The notes below the pieces were generated by a model that was not told the DNA's origin, made no database searches, and saw nothing but the letters and a program-made list of their open reading frames with translations. Positions 23,400 through 35,362 of a DNA stretch of 64,000 bases are shown one piece after another. How positions within the stretch are numbered: the stretch's first letter is position 1; each line of letters starts with the position of its first letter. Source of the DNA: Holothuria scabra (taxonomy: Eukaryota; Echinodermata; Holothuroidea; Aspidochirotida; Holothuriidae); NCBI GenBank assembly GCA_037179385.1, contig CM074200.1, positions 34,227,884-34,291,883 on the forward strand, given 5' to 3'. Made by a program: the position numbers and the translations under genes.

Positions 23400-25230
23400 A
23401 ATCGTGTAGGGCATAAGCGTAGGAAAGGGGGCTGGGGGCGACAGCCCTCACAGTGAAAAATGAGAGGGCGGAAGTATGCTTCCACCCCCCCCCACACACA
23501 CTTTCGGGGTCTGAAAACCCCTTTTTTTATTTTTCCAAATCTCAGAATAAGCAAAATTTCCAGCACGCTTCGCGCGCCGCAAAATGCATTAAAAAATGCA
23601 TTAATTCTCGCTCGTAAGTCAGTTTGGTAAACTTTCCCGAGCTCCGGAAATGACAAAATCGTATATGTGCCTTATAAGATAGGCCTACCACATCATCAAG
23701 AGACACAGGCAGCTGTAACTGTCTTCCATAGAATTACAAATTTTCTTCAATGAAAGCTCTTGATTTTGAAATATTTTGTCTAAAAAGGACAACACAGTGT
23801 GGGAAACTTTTGAAATGTCATTCGAGAGTGTCAGTTTGTAGGCCATAGATAACAATATGTAGCAACAACGATTTAGTCGTCGTGCAATCATCCTCAGATT
23901 TGCCACCAATATAGGTATGAAGGAAGTGCAGATTATTCAGTAATCTCCCAACTCTTTAAATTTCGTTGCAGGAAACCCAGAATCCAACGCTTTTTGCTGT
24001 TAAAGTTCCATATCTACATAATTGTTGAAAAGGGGCCAAAGTTTCGTCGCGCTTTGCGCGTCGCAATACGTTCCTGATACCGTTGTATTCACACTTGAAG
24101 GAAAAATCGGAAGACTTAGCTACTACTTACAAGTCCGAAACATGCCATTTACAACTGTATGAGGGGTCGCGATTTCTCAAATTTTCTGTACGCTGCGCAC
24201 CATCTGCAGGTAGTCTTTCGAGCAAGAAGTCATTTTCCAGACAGGGAACCATTGGCCTACCGTCAGACCGTATATACTCAAATGCCTTCATAAACACCAA
24301 TCATCAGATACCGTTCAACCCTGTCAGTTCAGTATCGTACTCTGTGTAGATGGAATCTTTAGTTATTGAAGTGACAAAATGCTATCAATGTTCAATGTTG
24401 CAGAGCAGTGACGTAGCCACATGAAGCAGGGGGTGATTGCCCCGTGGCTCGAAAAAGTGAAAAAAAAAATCCGAAATTTGCCATTTGAGACACCAGTCAA
24501 ATACAGTGTGGACTTCCCAACTTTTCCTCAGTCCATAAAATTTCAAATTCTTCCTACTAAAAGCTCCATATTTGTAATTATTAGTTGAAAAACCCATATC
24601 CGCGCGCTCCGCGCGCCCTAAATTGCACCCCACTTAATGCAGTAAGTGGTGGCTCATAAAGCAGTCAGTGGTGAACTTTTCGAGCCGCAACAGTGCCGTT
24701 TCCCTAAAAATTCTCTTCCATGTAGGCTTTTAATTTTTAAATATTTTGTCTAACTTGAAACGGTAACAAAGTTTCGGGAGCTCTTTCCATGTTGCCGCGG
24801 GAAGCCTCAGTCCACACTCCTTACATAACATTATGCAACAACAACCATCTTCAGTCGACATGCTATCTCAGATATATGGTAATGGGTAACACATATTCTT
24901 CTAATAGTCCCCCAAATAATTCAAGTTTCCTTGCACCAAACCCTGACTCTAAACTAATTTTGCAATATATACAAGCTCCATATTTACAAATCTGTAAAAG
25001 GACCCAAATTTATGGCGGGCTCAGAGAGCCGCTTTAGCTTATTACGTTCCTAATATAGAAGTTTTCAGATTTTCTTCAATATTTTTTTAAAAAAATGTTC
25101 TTGCGCGTAGAAAAAGCGGAAAATTTAGCATAATAATGTACCTTTTGGTTAATGGGGTAGGGTGAGGTGCATGGTCCAAATTTGTTCCGCCCCACACTTT
25201 CATATTGCTTCCTATACCACTGGTGTAGGG
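23400..25230. repeat. Repeat cluster with ~1-kb direct duplication
   Basis: Two blocks, about 23707-24085 and 24704-25056, align in the same order: TTTAATTTTTAAATATTTTGTCTAA-like, then AGCAACAACGAT/TGCAACAACAACCAT, TCCATAT(C/T)TACA, then TACGTTCCT. Short GC islands such as CGCGCGCTCCGCGCGCCC (about 24601) mark the units. CAGTGACGTAGCCAC at 24406 resembles a hAT-like start. ORFs here (up to 102 codons) lack domain signatures. Confidence 0.45.
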
Positions 25231-26322
25231 TTTGTGTGCGCATGGAAAATCAGCCCATCTGTCTGAGAAACCTCACGGCGGAGTTCTTGATTGCTTGGGA
25301 TCCTCAAGATCCGTTTTGTGCTGTGGGAGTAGGTTCCAATCGCGTACAGTACGTGTATTGTAATGATCTCTAGTTTGGGAAATCCTGTAATAAAATTCTA
25401 TGGCTCTCTAGTAATAGGATCAAGTCGACCAAAGAAGGATGATAAACAGATTACTTCTCCTTTTCGCTTTTGCAAGGTACATTAAAAATTTCTTAGGGAG
25501 GCCCTTTTTAGGTTGTGTTTATAAACTTTGAGTTCAAGTCACTGAGTCGTATTTCTGCGTCAAGCGTTTCCTACAGCCCGCCCTCTTTTACCTAGCATTC
25601 GAGTTCGATCTTGTTTACGTTGGATACCAGTCCCGAATTTGTATCGAGTGGGACCCTTTCGGAAGAAAACGTTTGAATGAGGTAAAATGGAATCCGTCAT
25701 GCATCTGTTTCCTACGTAACTTTTGTCCGTAGATATTTAGTAATCGCTCACTAAAGTTTCTAATTATCAGAAAGTTACTTCGTTGGAAATTCAATCGTTT
25801 AAAATACTCATGTACCAGTTATGCGATGCATTTTACAACTAATTAGTCCTAGCCTAACGTTACTGTGACCAGCCAAGGCCCTATGTATAATGGTATGTAA
25901 GCGAAGGCACAGGCCTAGGCTATTCCTCAGTAAAGACCAAGGCCTATGTAATAATGTATAGACAGAAGACGGTCGCGTAATTGCTCCCTATGTATATAAT
26001 TGCTCCCTATGTATAGGGAGCTTATCTGTGACTGTCCATACATACATAGGCCTAGGTCTTAGGCCTATGCCAAACATAAGGACTAGCCTAAGGTTAGTCC
26101 TTAACTGAGGACTAGCTTAGGCATAGCCTAATGTTCAGCATTAGGACAAGGGCTAGGAAAGTCCTAAAAGTCTCCCTAGTGTGGAATCTATACTGGAAAG
26201 TTTGTATTTCAGCCACTGAATTTGGTACAATTAGCAGCCTGTAGAATAACCCCCCAATAACTTGAGACCTCGCCTTGCCTCCAAAGGCACAGTCACTGTG
26301 AAGCTAACAAAGACCGGGGTAT
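25231..26322. other. No gene recognised; CCTAGG/GGCCTA-rich tract
   Basis: Between about 25850 and 26165 the words CCTAGG, GGCCTA and GGACTAG recur in both orientations. CTCCCTATGTATA occurs twice in a row at about 25984-26015 and forms a small hairpin with ATAGGGAG. No coding evidence. Confidence 0.4.
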
Positions 26323-27215
26323 TCTAAAATCCGTGACAGCGTCACGGCCGTGATGCATACAATTTGTCACGGCTTATCGTCACCTCGCATTCTTATAAAT
26401 TGACAATTACAGAAGCGTTCAGAAGCGCTAATTCTCTTTTATATGTAGCCAAGCCTAGGTAAAAACTATGTTAAAACATTTGTGGTCATGGCTTATCGTC
26501 ACTTCCTGGTGTTCGGTACATTCGAATCTGTTGTCTTGTTGGAAGTGGTTTATGAGAGAGGAGGTTTGAGGGATACCTGGTACTTATTACGTACGTGGGT
26601 GCGTACCAAAGATTCTTTAGCGCTATGATAAGCAAAATCCCCTCGAACTCAAATGCAACGAGTGTAGGGTGATATCACAACCAGATGTACCAAAATTAAA
26701 AGGTTTGGAAACTGTGCTCCTACAAACACTGTACCGTCACAGGCAAACACTTACCGTCACAGCTTCACATCACGGTATGTTAGAAATACTTCATTTAATG
26801 ACTGTTTCAGCCATAATTTCTGCTGGAAATTGTAATCATCACAGCAGCATTTACTGTAACTAACTATTGCCACAGGCCCTAGAGCGTTCTAGAAAGTGAA
26901 AATCCTTTCTGTGAAGTGAAAAGCCTCTGGCGTACATGTCGAGCATCCAACGCTGGAGCGGGATGCTAGCAAACCGTTCAAGACACTTTGCCCGATGCTC
27001 ACTCATGATCAAATAGTGTGAAACCGACGCGCATTTGACTATTGTTTTCCATAGGTATTTAAATCGCTTTGCTTTTCTCGTGATTTTAAAGCATCTTATG
27101 CAGAGAATGTATGTGCTACTAACTTATAAGTTAAGTTTCTTCTAACTCACGGTTTCCTCACAGATTTTAATTTTCTTCACGTTTGTCATGTGACAGAGTT
27201 GTCACGGATTTTAGA
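26323..27215. mobile_element. 893-bp inverted-repeat element
   Basis: TCTAAAATCCGTGACA (26323-26338) is exactly reverse-complemented as TGTCACGGATTTTAGA (27200-27215). Further GTCACGG words lie inside both ends. No transposase is recognisable, and the 64-codon ORF at 26669-26863 is unremarkable. A non-autonomous DNA transposon is likely. The target duplication is not evident. Confidence 0.55.
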
Positions 27216-27979
27216 CGATCCTTAAAGACCTGTACAAAATACTGAATACACAAATTTTGAAATGGTCACTGTGACTGTTCTTCCATGCCAAAGTGAACTT
27301 AGTAAAATCTTCACAAATATTGACACAAATTGCAAAGTAACACAAATTAGAAATGATCACTGCAACTGTGACTGCACCTTTACTCACAGTGGAGGCTCAG
27401 TGGTTGTGTTGTTTTCAAAATAGGCTTATCATTCAGTTGTTTAAATGCCTCTGTGACTATACCTCCTCATTTTCAATAAGGTGTTTCTTGCCCATGGCGG
27501 GGCATTCTATAGTTACTCCCTAATTTTTTATGCCAGTCTCATCCTATTTTTTAAATTTCACACCACCCCAAATTGGTGTAATGCAAATTAATTACAGTGC
27601 ATATGCAAAATGGCAAGAAAATCACACCATCAAAATGGAGTGTAAGTCTAAGCGTAGGCCTCGTCTAAAACACAGAAGTATGACAGATTATGGTACAATC
27701 CATGGGCCAACTGCACAACTTATTCTATATTTTACCACGTCAGAGGTTATTAGCTGTCCTAGGACAGTAAGTTTTCATAACTGAATCACAATCATGAGTT
27801 GCTCAAACAAAAAAATAGTAATTATGGCTTTTCAGGTTATATACCGTACCCTTCCACACACATCGAAGGGTGCAGTATATAACCCGGAACATTGAAGTTA
27901 CTCTTTTTGTTCAACTGCATTTTTCGTTCAATTATATTGCACTGTGTAAAACGTGCTTTTTTATCAACCTATAAAAATA

Positions 27980-28470
27980 CAGTATGTATATCTGGCATGG
28001 TATTTTAATCAGTTGTATCTGGCTTGATATGGCCATATAAAACTTAATTTTCATATATCAGGAAAAAAATTTCATCAAGTTATATCTGCCTTGATATGGC
28101 CATGGATCTAAAACTTAATTTGCATATCTGGACTGGTATTCCATCAAGTTATATCTGACTTTATATAGCCATTTAAAACTTTATTTGCATATCGGTAAAG
28201 GCATTTCACCAAGTTATATCTGGCTTGATACATATAAAACTTAATTCTCATATCTGGACTGGCATTTCATCAAACTCCACTTTATATGGCCATCTAAAAC
28301 TTTATTTACATACCTGGACTGCTGTTTCATCAAGTTATATCTGGCTTGATGTGGCCACATAAAACTTAATATAATGAATGAAGATATAGGGTTTTATATC
28401 TGGCTTCATACTGTATGGCCATATAAAACTTTATAAAAGCCAGATATTTCCAGATATAACCCAGTTATAA
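27980..28470. repeat. Minisatellite, ~65-bp unit, array 2 (inverted relative to array 1)
   Basis: Six or more imperfect units of TTATATCTGGCTTGATATGG, CCATATAAAACTT, TTTGCATATCTGG and ATTTCATCAAG follow each other. This is the reverse complement of the unit at 680-965. Units are more diverged than in array 1 and vary in length. Confidence 0.8.
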
Positions 28471-28787
28471 ATTTTGAGTCAGGGTAATAAATTTGTGGTG
28501 ATTTGTAGTACTTACTGTGTTTAGGATTTCACTGTAGATTGCTCTGAGTTATGTCCAGTCTGTGTCATGAGCTTGCTGTTTTCCGTAATTCTTAGTACTT
28601 TACTCACCATTGTTTGTGCTGGGTTCATACTGGTTGTCAGTTCGTAGTATAGCATACTACATTCTACCAGAAATATGGGAAAATTTATGACAAGAACTGC
28701 TATGAATGGCTATGGTGGGGGAAGAATGCAAGTGCAAACCAGTCTGAAGGCATTAAGAATGCAGAATGAACGTACAGTAGTGAAAAT

Positions 28788-28948
28788 CAGGGGTGGTTCT
28801 ACCGGGGGGCTAGGGGGCTTTAGCCTCCCAAAATTTTGCTAGGACCCCAAAATTGGACAAATGCTACATACCAACCGATGGTGGTGCTCCGCTTAGATGG
28901 TAAAACGTGAATTGGCTCCCAAAAAATATGTCCCTAGAACCATACCTG
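28788..28948. mobile_element. hAT-type MITE, 161 bp, with 8-bp TSD
   Basis: It starts CAGGGGTGGTTCTACCGG and ends CCCTAGAACCATACCTG, imperfect inverted repeats of each other. It is flanked by GTGAAAAT (28780-28787) and GTGAGAAT (28949-28956), 7 of 8 identical. It contains the GCCAACCGATGGTGGTGCTC-like block shared with 29571-30519. Confidence 0.7.
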
Positions 28949-29204
28949 GTGAGAATGCAGTGCAACCACATTTAATCATGACCTGACCATAATTGTTATG
29001 AACAATTTGAAAACTGTTGTGGTCCTTCCCTAATTAGGGTAGAACTGACCCAAATTACTAGGACTCAAACAAGAACCTAGTAAGGATAAGGACTAAGCAT
29101 CTTAGCCAATGTGTAATAGTGTAACAGTGGAAATTTGTTTACTGCTTGCTGTACAGTTTGCTACTGATTGTGCACAGTTGTTACCTTAGTATTTACAGTA
29201 GGAC

Positions 29205-29420
29205 GAGGGTTGGGGGGTATACCGGTACTGAAGTCAATACCATTACTAGAGGTACAGGTACTGTAATGAAAATACCAAAGGTATTTGGTGTGTTACTAAT
29301 GCAGGTTCTTGAAAAAATAGCGGTACATGAAAAAAATACCGGTACTCATTATATTTGCAGACAAAAATAACTGTTAGGATGTGTGGATGATTAAAATATG
29401 TACACAAACATTTAAACTCA
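29205..29420 (-). mobile_element. hAT-type MITE 'TAGGGTTGGG', left part of a split copy
   Basis: GAGGGTTGGGGGGTATACCG, TTTGGTGTGTTACTAA and TAACTGTTAGGATGTGTGGA match the reverse complement of the complete copy at 45068-45457. Similarity stops shortly after GATTAAAATAT (~29400-29420) and resumes at ~31408. Confidence 0.7.
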
Positions 29421-29570
29421 TTTAGAAACTGATATGAAATTATCCCCTTTTTGTCCCACAATATCACAGTATATCAGCCCATGCAATCCCAAAAACAGTA
29501 TGCACTGTTTAACAGTGCATGCACAGGCCATTGACGGCAAGTTCTTTGTCCTCGAAGAAAATGAACAACC

Positions 29571-30519
29571 CAGTGGCGTAACCAGCGAGGGGGGAGGCAG
29601 GAGCCCCCCACTGAAATGCCTTGCCCCCTCAAATGAAATTCGAAGGTTGAAAAAAATGAATGAAAATGGGTGGGCAGTGGCATTACCTGATACTACATAT
29701 CAGGTGGGGTAGGGTGGGAGTAGAAGTTTTATAAATGAGTGAAGATATTGTACAGCAGTTACTGAAATCTTCTTGTTTTCATTCGTACTAATATACTTTT
29801 TCTTAAAACAGAAAGAAATAGCCCTGGCTTAATTTATATTGAAGAAAAGTCAAGACCAAAAATAAAAGAGTAAGAGCAAACAATTGATTTTAAAAAGCAA
29901 GCAAATTGTCAAGGTCCCCATACAATAGCATTTTGGATAGGAAGAGTGGCAAATTGTGATTCTGATTAGGCGTAAATCAAACTTTATACAAATAAAACAC
30001 ATGAGTCATTTAATTGAGAAATTTTGCATGTGCTTTTCTTGGAATGTGTATGATTAATTAAATATGGTTCATGTGCAGTTTCATATTTTCACAGTTTAAA
30101 TTAAGGCATGGTATGACTATTTCCACAGGTACAAAGCGGTAAAATGGTCAACTTGTGCAATAAACGGAGGCACAAGCGATGCTTTGATGCAGTGAAGAAC
30201 CTTTTCGGCCAACCTATTAAGACTCTAGCAGGTCCCTTGTTGGCATAAAGCAAACATTCATAGCGGAAGTATAAATTTCCAAACCTGTGTTTTAAAAAAA
30301 TTTTGGGATATTTAGCTGAAATTCACAGGGTCCAAAAGACACTGGAAAAGTGCCATTTCCGACAATCTGAGAGGCAATTTTAGCCAAAATTTTCTCGGTA
30401 CGGTACGTGCCAACCGATGGTGGCGCTCCGCTTAGATAGTGTTATTTGTGCTAGCCCCCCCATATCAACCTTTGCCTCCCCTCAGCCCCCCCAAATGAAA
30501 AAGTCTGGTTACGCCACTG
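29571..30519. mobile_element. hAT-type non-autonomous element, 949 bp
   Basis: The termini CAGTGGCGTAACCAG and CTGGTTACGCCACTG are perfect 15-bp inverted repeats. The flanks GAACAACC (29563-29570) and GAACATTC (30520-30527) agree at 6 of 8 positions. C/G-rich segments lie next to both ends. The interior has no transposase ORF. It lies inside the gap of the split MITE at 29205/31408. Confidence 0.75.
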
Positions 30520-30795
30520 GAACATTCCTTACAGTAGTTTAAGCGGTCATTCCTTACATTTAAGGGGTCGTTCCTTGCTGAAATTTCTTCCAGAGTTCTA
30601 TGTAAAATTTCGATGTGACTTAACTCAAGGTTCCTATTTTTCAAAACTATTCAAGAGTTTCAACTTCCAAAGCAACTTTGGGAAGCTTCGTACCGTAGTT
30701 CTGCTGTATAGTCAATCGTTCGCGGGCTGTATCGTTCACATTTACATGTGCAGTATGTGCTGAGTGTTAATAAATAGCAACAGTTGTCTGTTTGC

Positions 30796-30962
30796 CAGTG
30801 TTGTAACAAATCACGACTCGGGTCACTTCCTCTTAAAATGATAGTGACTCGATAGAATTCAGGAGTAATTTCCCCATTGAAATAGTACAGTGACTCGAGT
30901 CACTTAAAAGTTTGAAAACTGGTGACTCGAGTCACTAATCTAGTGACTCGATTACAACACTG
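30796..30962 (+). mobile_element. hAT-type MITE with perfect 8-bp TSD
   Basis: The termini CAGTGTTGTAAC and ATTACAACACTG are inverted. GTGACTCGAGTCAC-type palindromic words recur inside. The exact duplication CTGTTTGC flanks it at 30788-30795 and 30963-30970. A sibling in the opposite orientation is at 50270-50454. The perfect duplication indicates a relatively recent insertion. Confidence 0.85.
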
Positions 30963-31407
30963 CTGTTTGCACATGAGATTCGGATCTTTTTCAAGCAGAC
31001 AAAAAGTACAGTTGCCTGAAATGCATGCACAATAAATGTCTGACCGTACATAACACAGCAGCATGTTACAATGTACATAATCTGCCATTTAATCTGGCAT
31101 GTGTAAGACACCATGAGTTTTCCAGGAATCATGAAAACAACCTGCAACATTTTTTGTGCAGTAGAAGCATGGTAGAAACCAATGCACCCAACAGTACGGT
31201 GTTTGTTTCTGGGCGGGAATAGACACGTTGGTCTAGCTTGGTGTACATTTTCAAAAGTTAAGGAGAAGGTTATGTTAAAAATGTTGGAATCGATGGAAGT
31301 AGAAATGGATGGATATATTTTGGTTACTGTAAAGGTTGAGATGGGCTACCATAGTACTAATAACCTATGTGCATGACTGTAAAAAATGTGGTAAATAAAG
31401 TCACACC

Positions 31408-31600
31408 AGAAGTTCCTACACAGTAATTAACCCAATCAAACACCCAACTGCATTAATGTGCAGGACTCGGGGGCATGGCTAGTAGGTTCCTTCCCACCCA
31501 ACTTTCCCACCCCAAAGTTGAGAACCAGTACGGCCTCAATACTAATTCTGTGTGTTTTGCAGTACCAGTACCAATATTTTCACAGAACCACACAACCAAA
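31408..31600 (-). mobile_element. hAT-type MITE 'TAGGGTTGGG', right part of the split copy
   Basis: AACCCAATCAAACACCCA, GCATTAATGTGCAG, GTTGAGAACCAGTA and TCTGTGTGTTTTGCAGTACC continue the alignment to 45068-45457 exactly where 29205-29420 leaves off. Some 2 kb of foreign sequence therefore separates the two halves. The terminal CCCAACCCTA is eroded. Confidence 0.7.
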
Positions 31601-31620
31601 GTTAATGTTGCACCTGTACT

Positions 31621-33900
31621 GTAACACTATTTTACTAATTTCAGTTGTACCCTATTTGCAAAACCAAAATATGCAGTGAGTGTCACAGGTACAGGAAACC
31701 TGTACCCGTACTGGAGTAATAGCCAAGCTTATGAGCAAGTTTACTTGATATCAAAATTATATCAGAAATTGTTTCAATGACTAATTTCTTTTGCACAAAA
31801 CTGAACATCAACTTGATTTAAATAAAAAGTAAAAAATAACACTGCTTAGCTTGAAAACTTAAAAATGCTGTGAGACCATTTCTGTCACATGTGAGCACTC
31901 TAAAGTTAGGCAGTATTAACCCGTACTAGTCATGCTAGTCATATTAGCATAGCATTTTGTACTAGAAGTGTGTGGAATAAATGCATGGTATTCCCCGCAT
32001 GTCATACTACAGTATAAGAGAGGACTAAAGGGAAACCAAACTTGAGGTTAAACCATACTTGAAAATAAATTTAAACTTTGAACTTTTTATTGAGTTCACT
32101 GACACTATACACATTGGTATTCAAGTGTTGTTAAATCTCTAACTGTAGTAAGTATGACCATATACAGTACTGATTTTTTTATGAAGAGAAATCCTGGACT
32201 GACAGTACATATTGGAACTTAGATACAGTCCAATATTTAGACCTACTGTAATCAGTGATTTCTAACCTACAGTTGCCACCAAAAGTACAGCAAATAAAAC
32301 AAACCCTTTCTGCTTCACCCTGTTGTAATGTTGTGATACTCAGGACCGGTCAGCTGTCCCAACCAACCTTGAAGTGGAAGAAAGGGGGAGAGCAGCTGCC
32401 ATGTTAGATGGATAAAAGGCAATGAAACATCTGGTTTGTTTCATTTGTTTTGGCAGTGGTTGTAGCGAGCCTGCTAGACTCTAGTAAATGTAATGTTACA
32501 ATAGTTTCCTGGTACCCAAGACAATTAAAGAAGCACTACTTGTGTACAATATTTTTGTGAATGTTTTTGGCAACATTAATTTGGGGAGGGGGGGTTGGGA
32601 CACTGGCCTGTAGTCGAAAAAAATGACAGTGATTAGTTAACACTGTATTAAAAGTTTACAAAAGCTCAAAAAACAACTTCTTAGATTCTAACCTTCTTTC
32701 ACTTTATAATACACTTATAATTACTCATGTTAACAATAATCTATCTGTTAAATGGGGATTACAAAGTAAGACTATCTACAGCCAATTTTACTTGCTGCAA
32801 ATTGCATTGTTTGTTTTATTTGTAATGTGTCGTTCACTCACTTCACCGACCCTCTCTTCAAATCACTTTGTATTCTCTTAATGTTTGCCCTTCAAAATTA
32901 TCAGCTGTAGTTTTTTGTGCACAAATTTGAAAGTTGCAAGTTCACTATAGAAATTTTCAAAGTAAAAAAATCTTTACAATACATGATTACAGTACAAAAC
33001 CATGGAATTCATTTTCTTGCCATTCTTAACCCTGGGAGACATTTTGCTAAGCTTTCAATGAGACATTTCCCTTCCCATCAATTCTTCAAACACATCTAAC
33101 TACAGTAACGGTAACCGGTCAGACATTGTAATTCTCTCAATTCTTTTAATTTTAAGCAACTCTTCCTTGACACTCTCAACATAAGGTTAGGTTTACTATT
33201 GGTAAAGGAGACTATTGATTGGATGAAATTTTAGATTGGTTTTGCTGTCTTTTGTTTTTCTTTTTTCTATTTTCTCTACTTTTGGATTATTTTCCTTATT
33301 TCTTCTCAAGAGGACTGTTACAGTAAAAGATTTTCTGCTTCTTTCTGCCTCCCTTCACCCCTAGTGCTAATCTTTTTTTCAATCTTACAGTTACTATTTT
33401 GTACATGTTCATATTTGTACATTATCACCAGCTGTTTTACTCGCATTTTAATTTGAAACATAAACTTGAAACCTTAAACTTTTTGGCTTGCCAAATGCCA
33501 GTAAATTGGACATTCAGGGGAGTTGCGATTTTTCTAAATTCCTTGGATTGCTCCATGACAATTAATAGTGTTGCTTAGATACTACTAGACTGGTCAAAGT
33601 CAGAAATCTGTGCATGTGGACAAAGTATGTAGCCCTCCCATACCCCAATCAAGAGAACCCTGGCTATGTGACTGACAACATGGCTGCGGCTCTTGGCCAA
33701 AGCATTGTTAGAGAAATCAGAATTTATTACTGTTACATACAAATAATGAAGTCATGGGGCAGTGACTAATTTCACAGGACAAAATTACCTCCACCCTCAA
33801 TAATCTTAGTTGAATTATGTCCCTGCCCCTGTGGTGTTTGTTGGTACTCCAAAATGGCACTGCATAGTATCCCTAGTTAGGAACTGCTAATCTATGGAAT
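31621..33900. other. Upstream region of the LRRIQ1-like gene; no element recognised
   Basis: AT-rich, no supported ORF and no recognised repeat. The promoter of the downstream gene should lie at its right end or beyond, but I see no convincing TATA or initiator context. A G-run lies at about 32583-32594. Confidence 0.4.
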
Positions 33901-33921
33901 AGTCAAGACAGTGTCCATAGA

Positions 33922-33939
33922 ATGCCTTGCCAAGCAGAG
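33922..33939 (+). other. Probable 5' exon end with upstream ATG and strong donor
   Basis: ATGCCTTGCCAAGCAGAG is followed directly by GTAAGTG, a near-consensus splice donor. The next acceptors are TTTTCAG ending at 34017 (after a long T tract) and TTCTTACAG ending at 34036. Splicing to the first keeps this ATG in frame with the main ORF. Splicing to the second makes a six-codon upstream ORF ending in TGA. The left boundary of the exon is unknown. Confidence 0.5.
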
Positions 33940-34050
33940 GTAAGTGTAATATTGAACTATTGTCTACCAGCCAATCATCAGTCTTGGAATGTTTCTTGGT
34001 TTTTTTTTTTTTTTCAGTCTTTGCACGTTCTTACAGTGAACTGGTTAATC

Positions 34051-34200
34051 ATGAATGATTATAATCAAGATGATGATGGTGATATAGAAGCAGAGATTCA
34101 GAGAGAGTTGGATGCTCTTAATCTAGAAGATGAGGATGAAACTAATGACCAGTACAAAACAGAAGAAGAATATCAGCAAGATGAAGACACTGATGCAAAG
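34051..34200 (+). CDS. LRRIQ1: LRRIQ1-like coding exon 1 (residues 1-50)
   Basis: The start MNDYNQDDDGDIEAEIQREL is followed by a strongly acidic stretch ending TDAK, then donor GTAATA in phase 0. I chose this ATG because an acidic start followed by AEI-x-EL fits the N-terminus remembered for LRRIQ1 proteins. An N-terminal extension from 33922 is possible through the acceptor at 34017. The following intron is 5.8 kb and holds several repeats. Confidence 0.75.
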
Positions 34201-35093
34201 GTAATAATTTTTTTTATTATTTTTTCTTTTGCCTCATGTTATGAACAAATTGCACCCAGGGAATTAAGAAGTAGTCCCCTCATTAGGTGCTTTTCAAATC
34301 CAAAATACAAAGGCAGTCTGCTGAAGTACAAACTTAAAGAAGTAATTTTCAAGGATTAAGGCATATTTTTTATTCTGTCTTTCTTACAAAATTTTTCTTA
34401 AGTTTGTAAGCCTGATGTACTATGAAATCTGAGTGACAAGACTCACCCTTTTAAATTCTTGCACTCTCTGTGACATTGTGTAAGCCTGTGGATTGGATGT
34501 GCCCTGTAATTATTTTTTAAAATATACCTTGGGATGGTCATTATAATCAAAGTCCGTGCTCTTCAGTCAGACTGTTTCAAGATGAATAATACAACAGTGA
34601 TCCTTATATTATACTTTTCTGTTAAAACTGCAAATAAGTCATAAGAGGAAAGAAATTTTTCTGAGGTATGATATTTTTGGCATACATTGTGAAGACAGTT
34701 GCTTTAGTACTCTGTTGACCACAAACAGCACCCAGCCAATCAGACATTTAGACAGGGGTCCTGGATAATTTCCAATTACCAATGCAGCTTAAGGTCACCC
34801 AAGCATTAGCAAAGATATTAAGGAAATCAATTGTGATGAGAGGAGCTGATAACAGGGAACTACTTTATATTAACCACAGTTTTTAAACTTTAAAGGACTC
34901 ATGAGAGGCCTGCCTCACATGTTATACTGTATTCTAAGTTCAGGACAGACAATTTACCTTCACAAAAGCATAATATTATTAAACAAATGTGATGCAAAAA
35001 TGACAAATTTATTTTGAGAATTCTTTGAGTTTAGGCCGCCAAACGCATTGGAGCAGAAAATATGGCTGTTTGTGGTGAGGTCTTTGTGGTAAT

Positions 35094-35362
35094 TTAAAGG
35101 GCAGGAGCAGTCACCCCAACTTGAAGCAGTGTAGTAGACTGTCCAGTTACATGATTGGCTGTTGAGGGTCATGTGACAACATTTTTTCTCCTCAAATGTA
35201 AAATTTACTGGAAGCCACTGCTTGGTTTAACTTTTATATGTTATATTGAAGTAATAATTAAATATTATGAAAGATTCTTTGAACAGAAATGAGATCTGAG
35301 AACTGTTGTGATGTTTAGCTGTTGCTTCAAAATAAGTTTGGGGGACTGCTCTTGACCTTTAA
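35094..35362 (+). mobile_element. TTAA-flanked MITE, family A (coding intron 1)
   Basis: TTAAAGGGCAGGAGCAGTCA opens it, and GGACTGCTCTTGACCT|TTAA closes it. The ends are inverted repeats and the flanks TTAA. This is one of the best-preserved copies and serves as reference for the family. The core includes ATGATTGGCTGTTGAGGGTC and TTTTTTCTCCTCAAATG. Confidence 0.75.
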
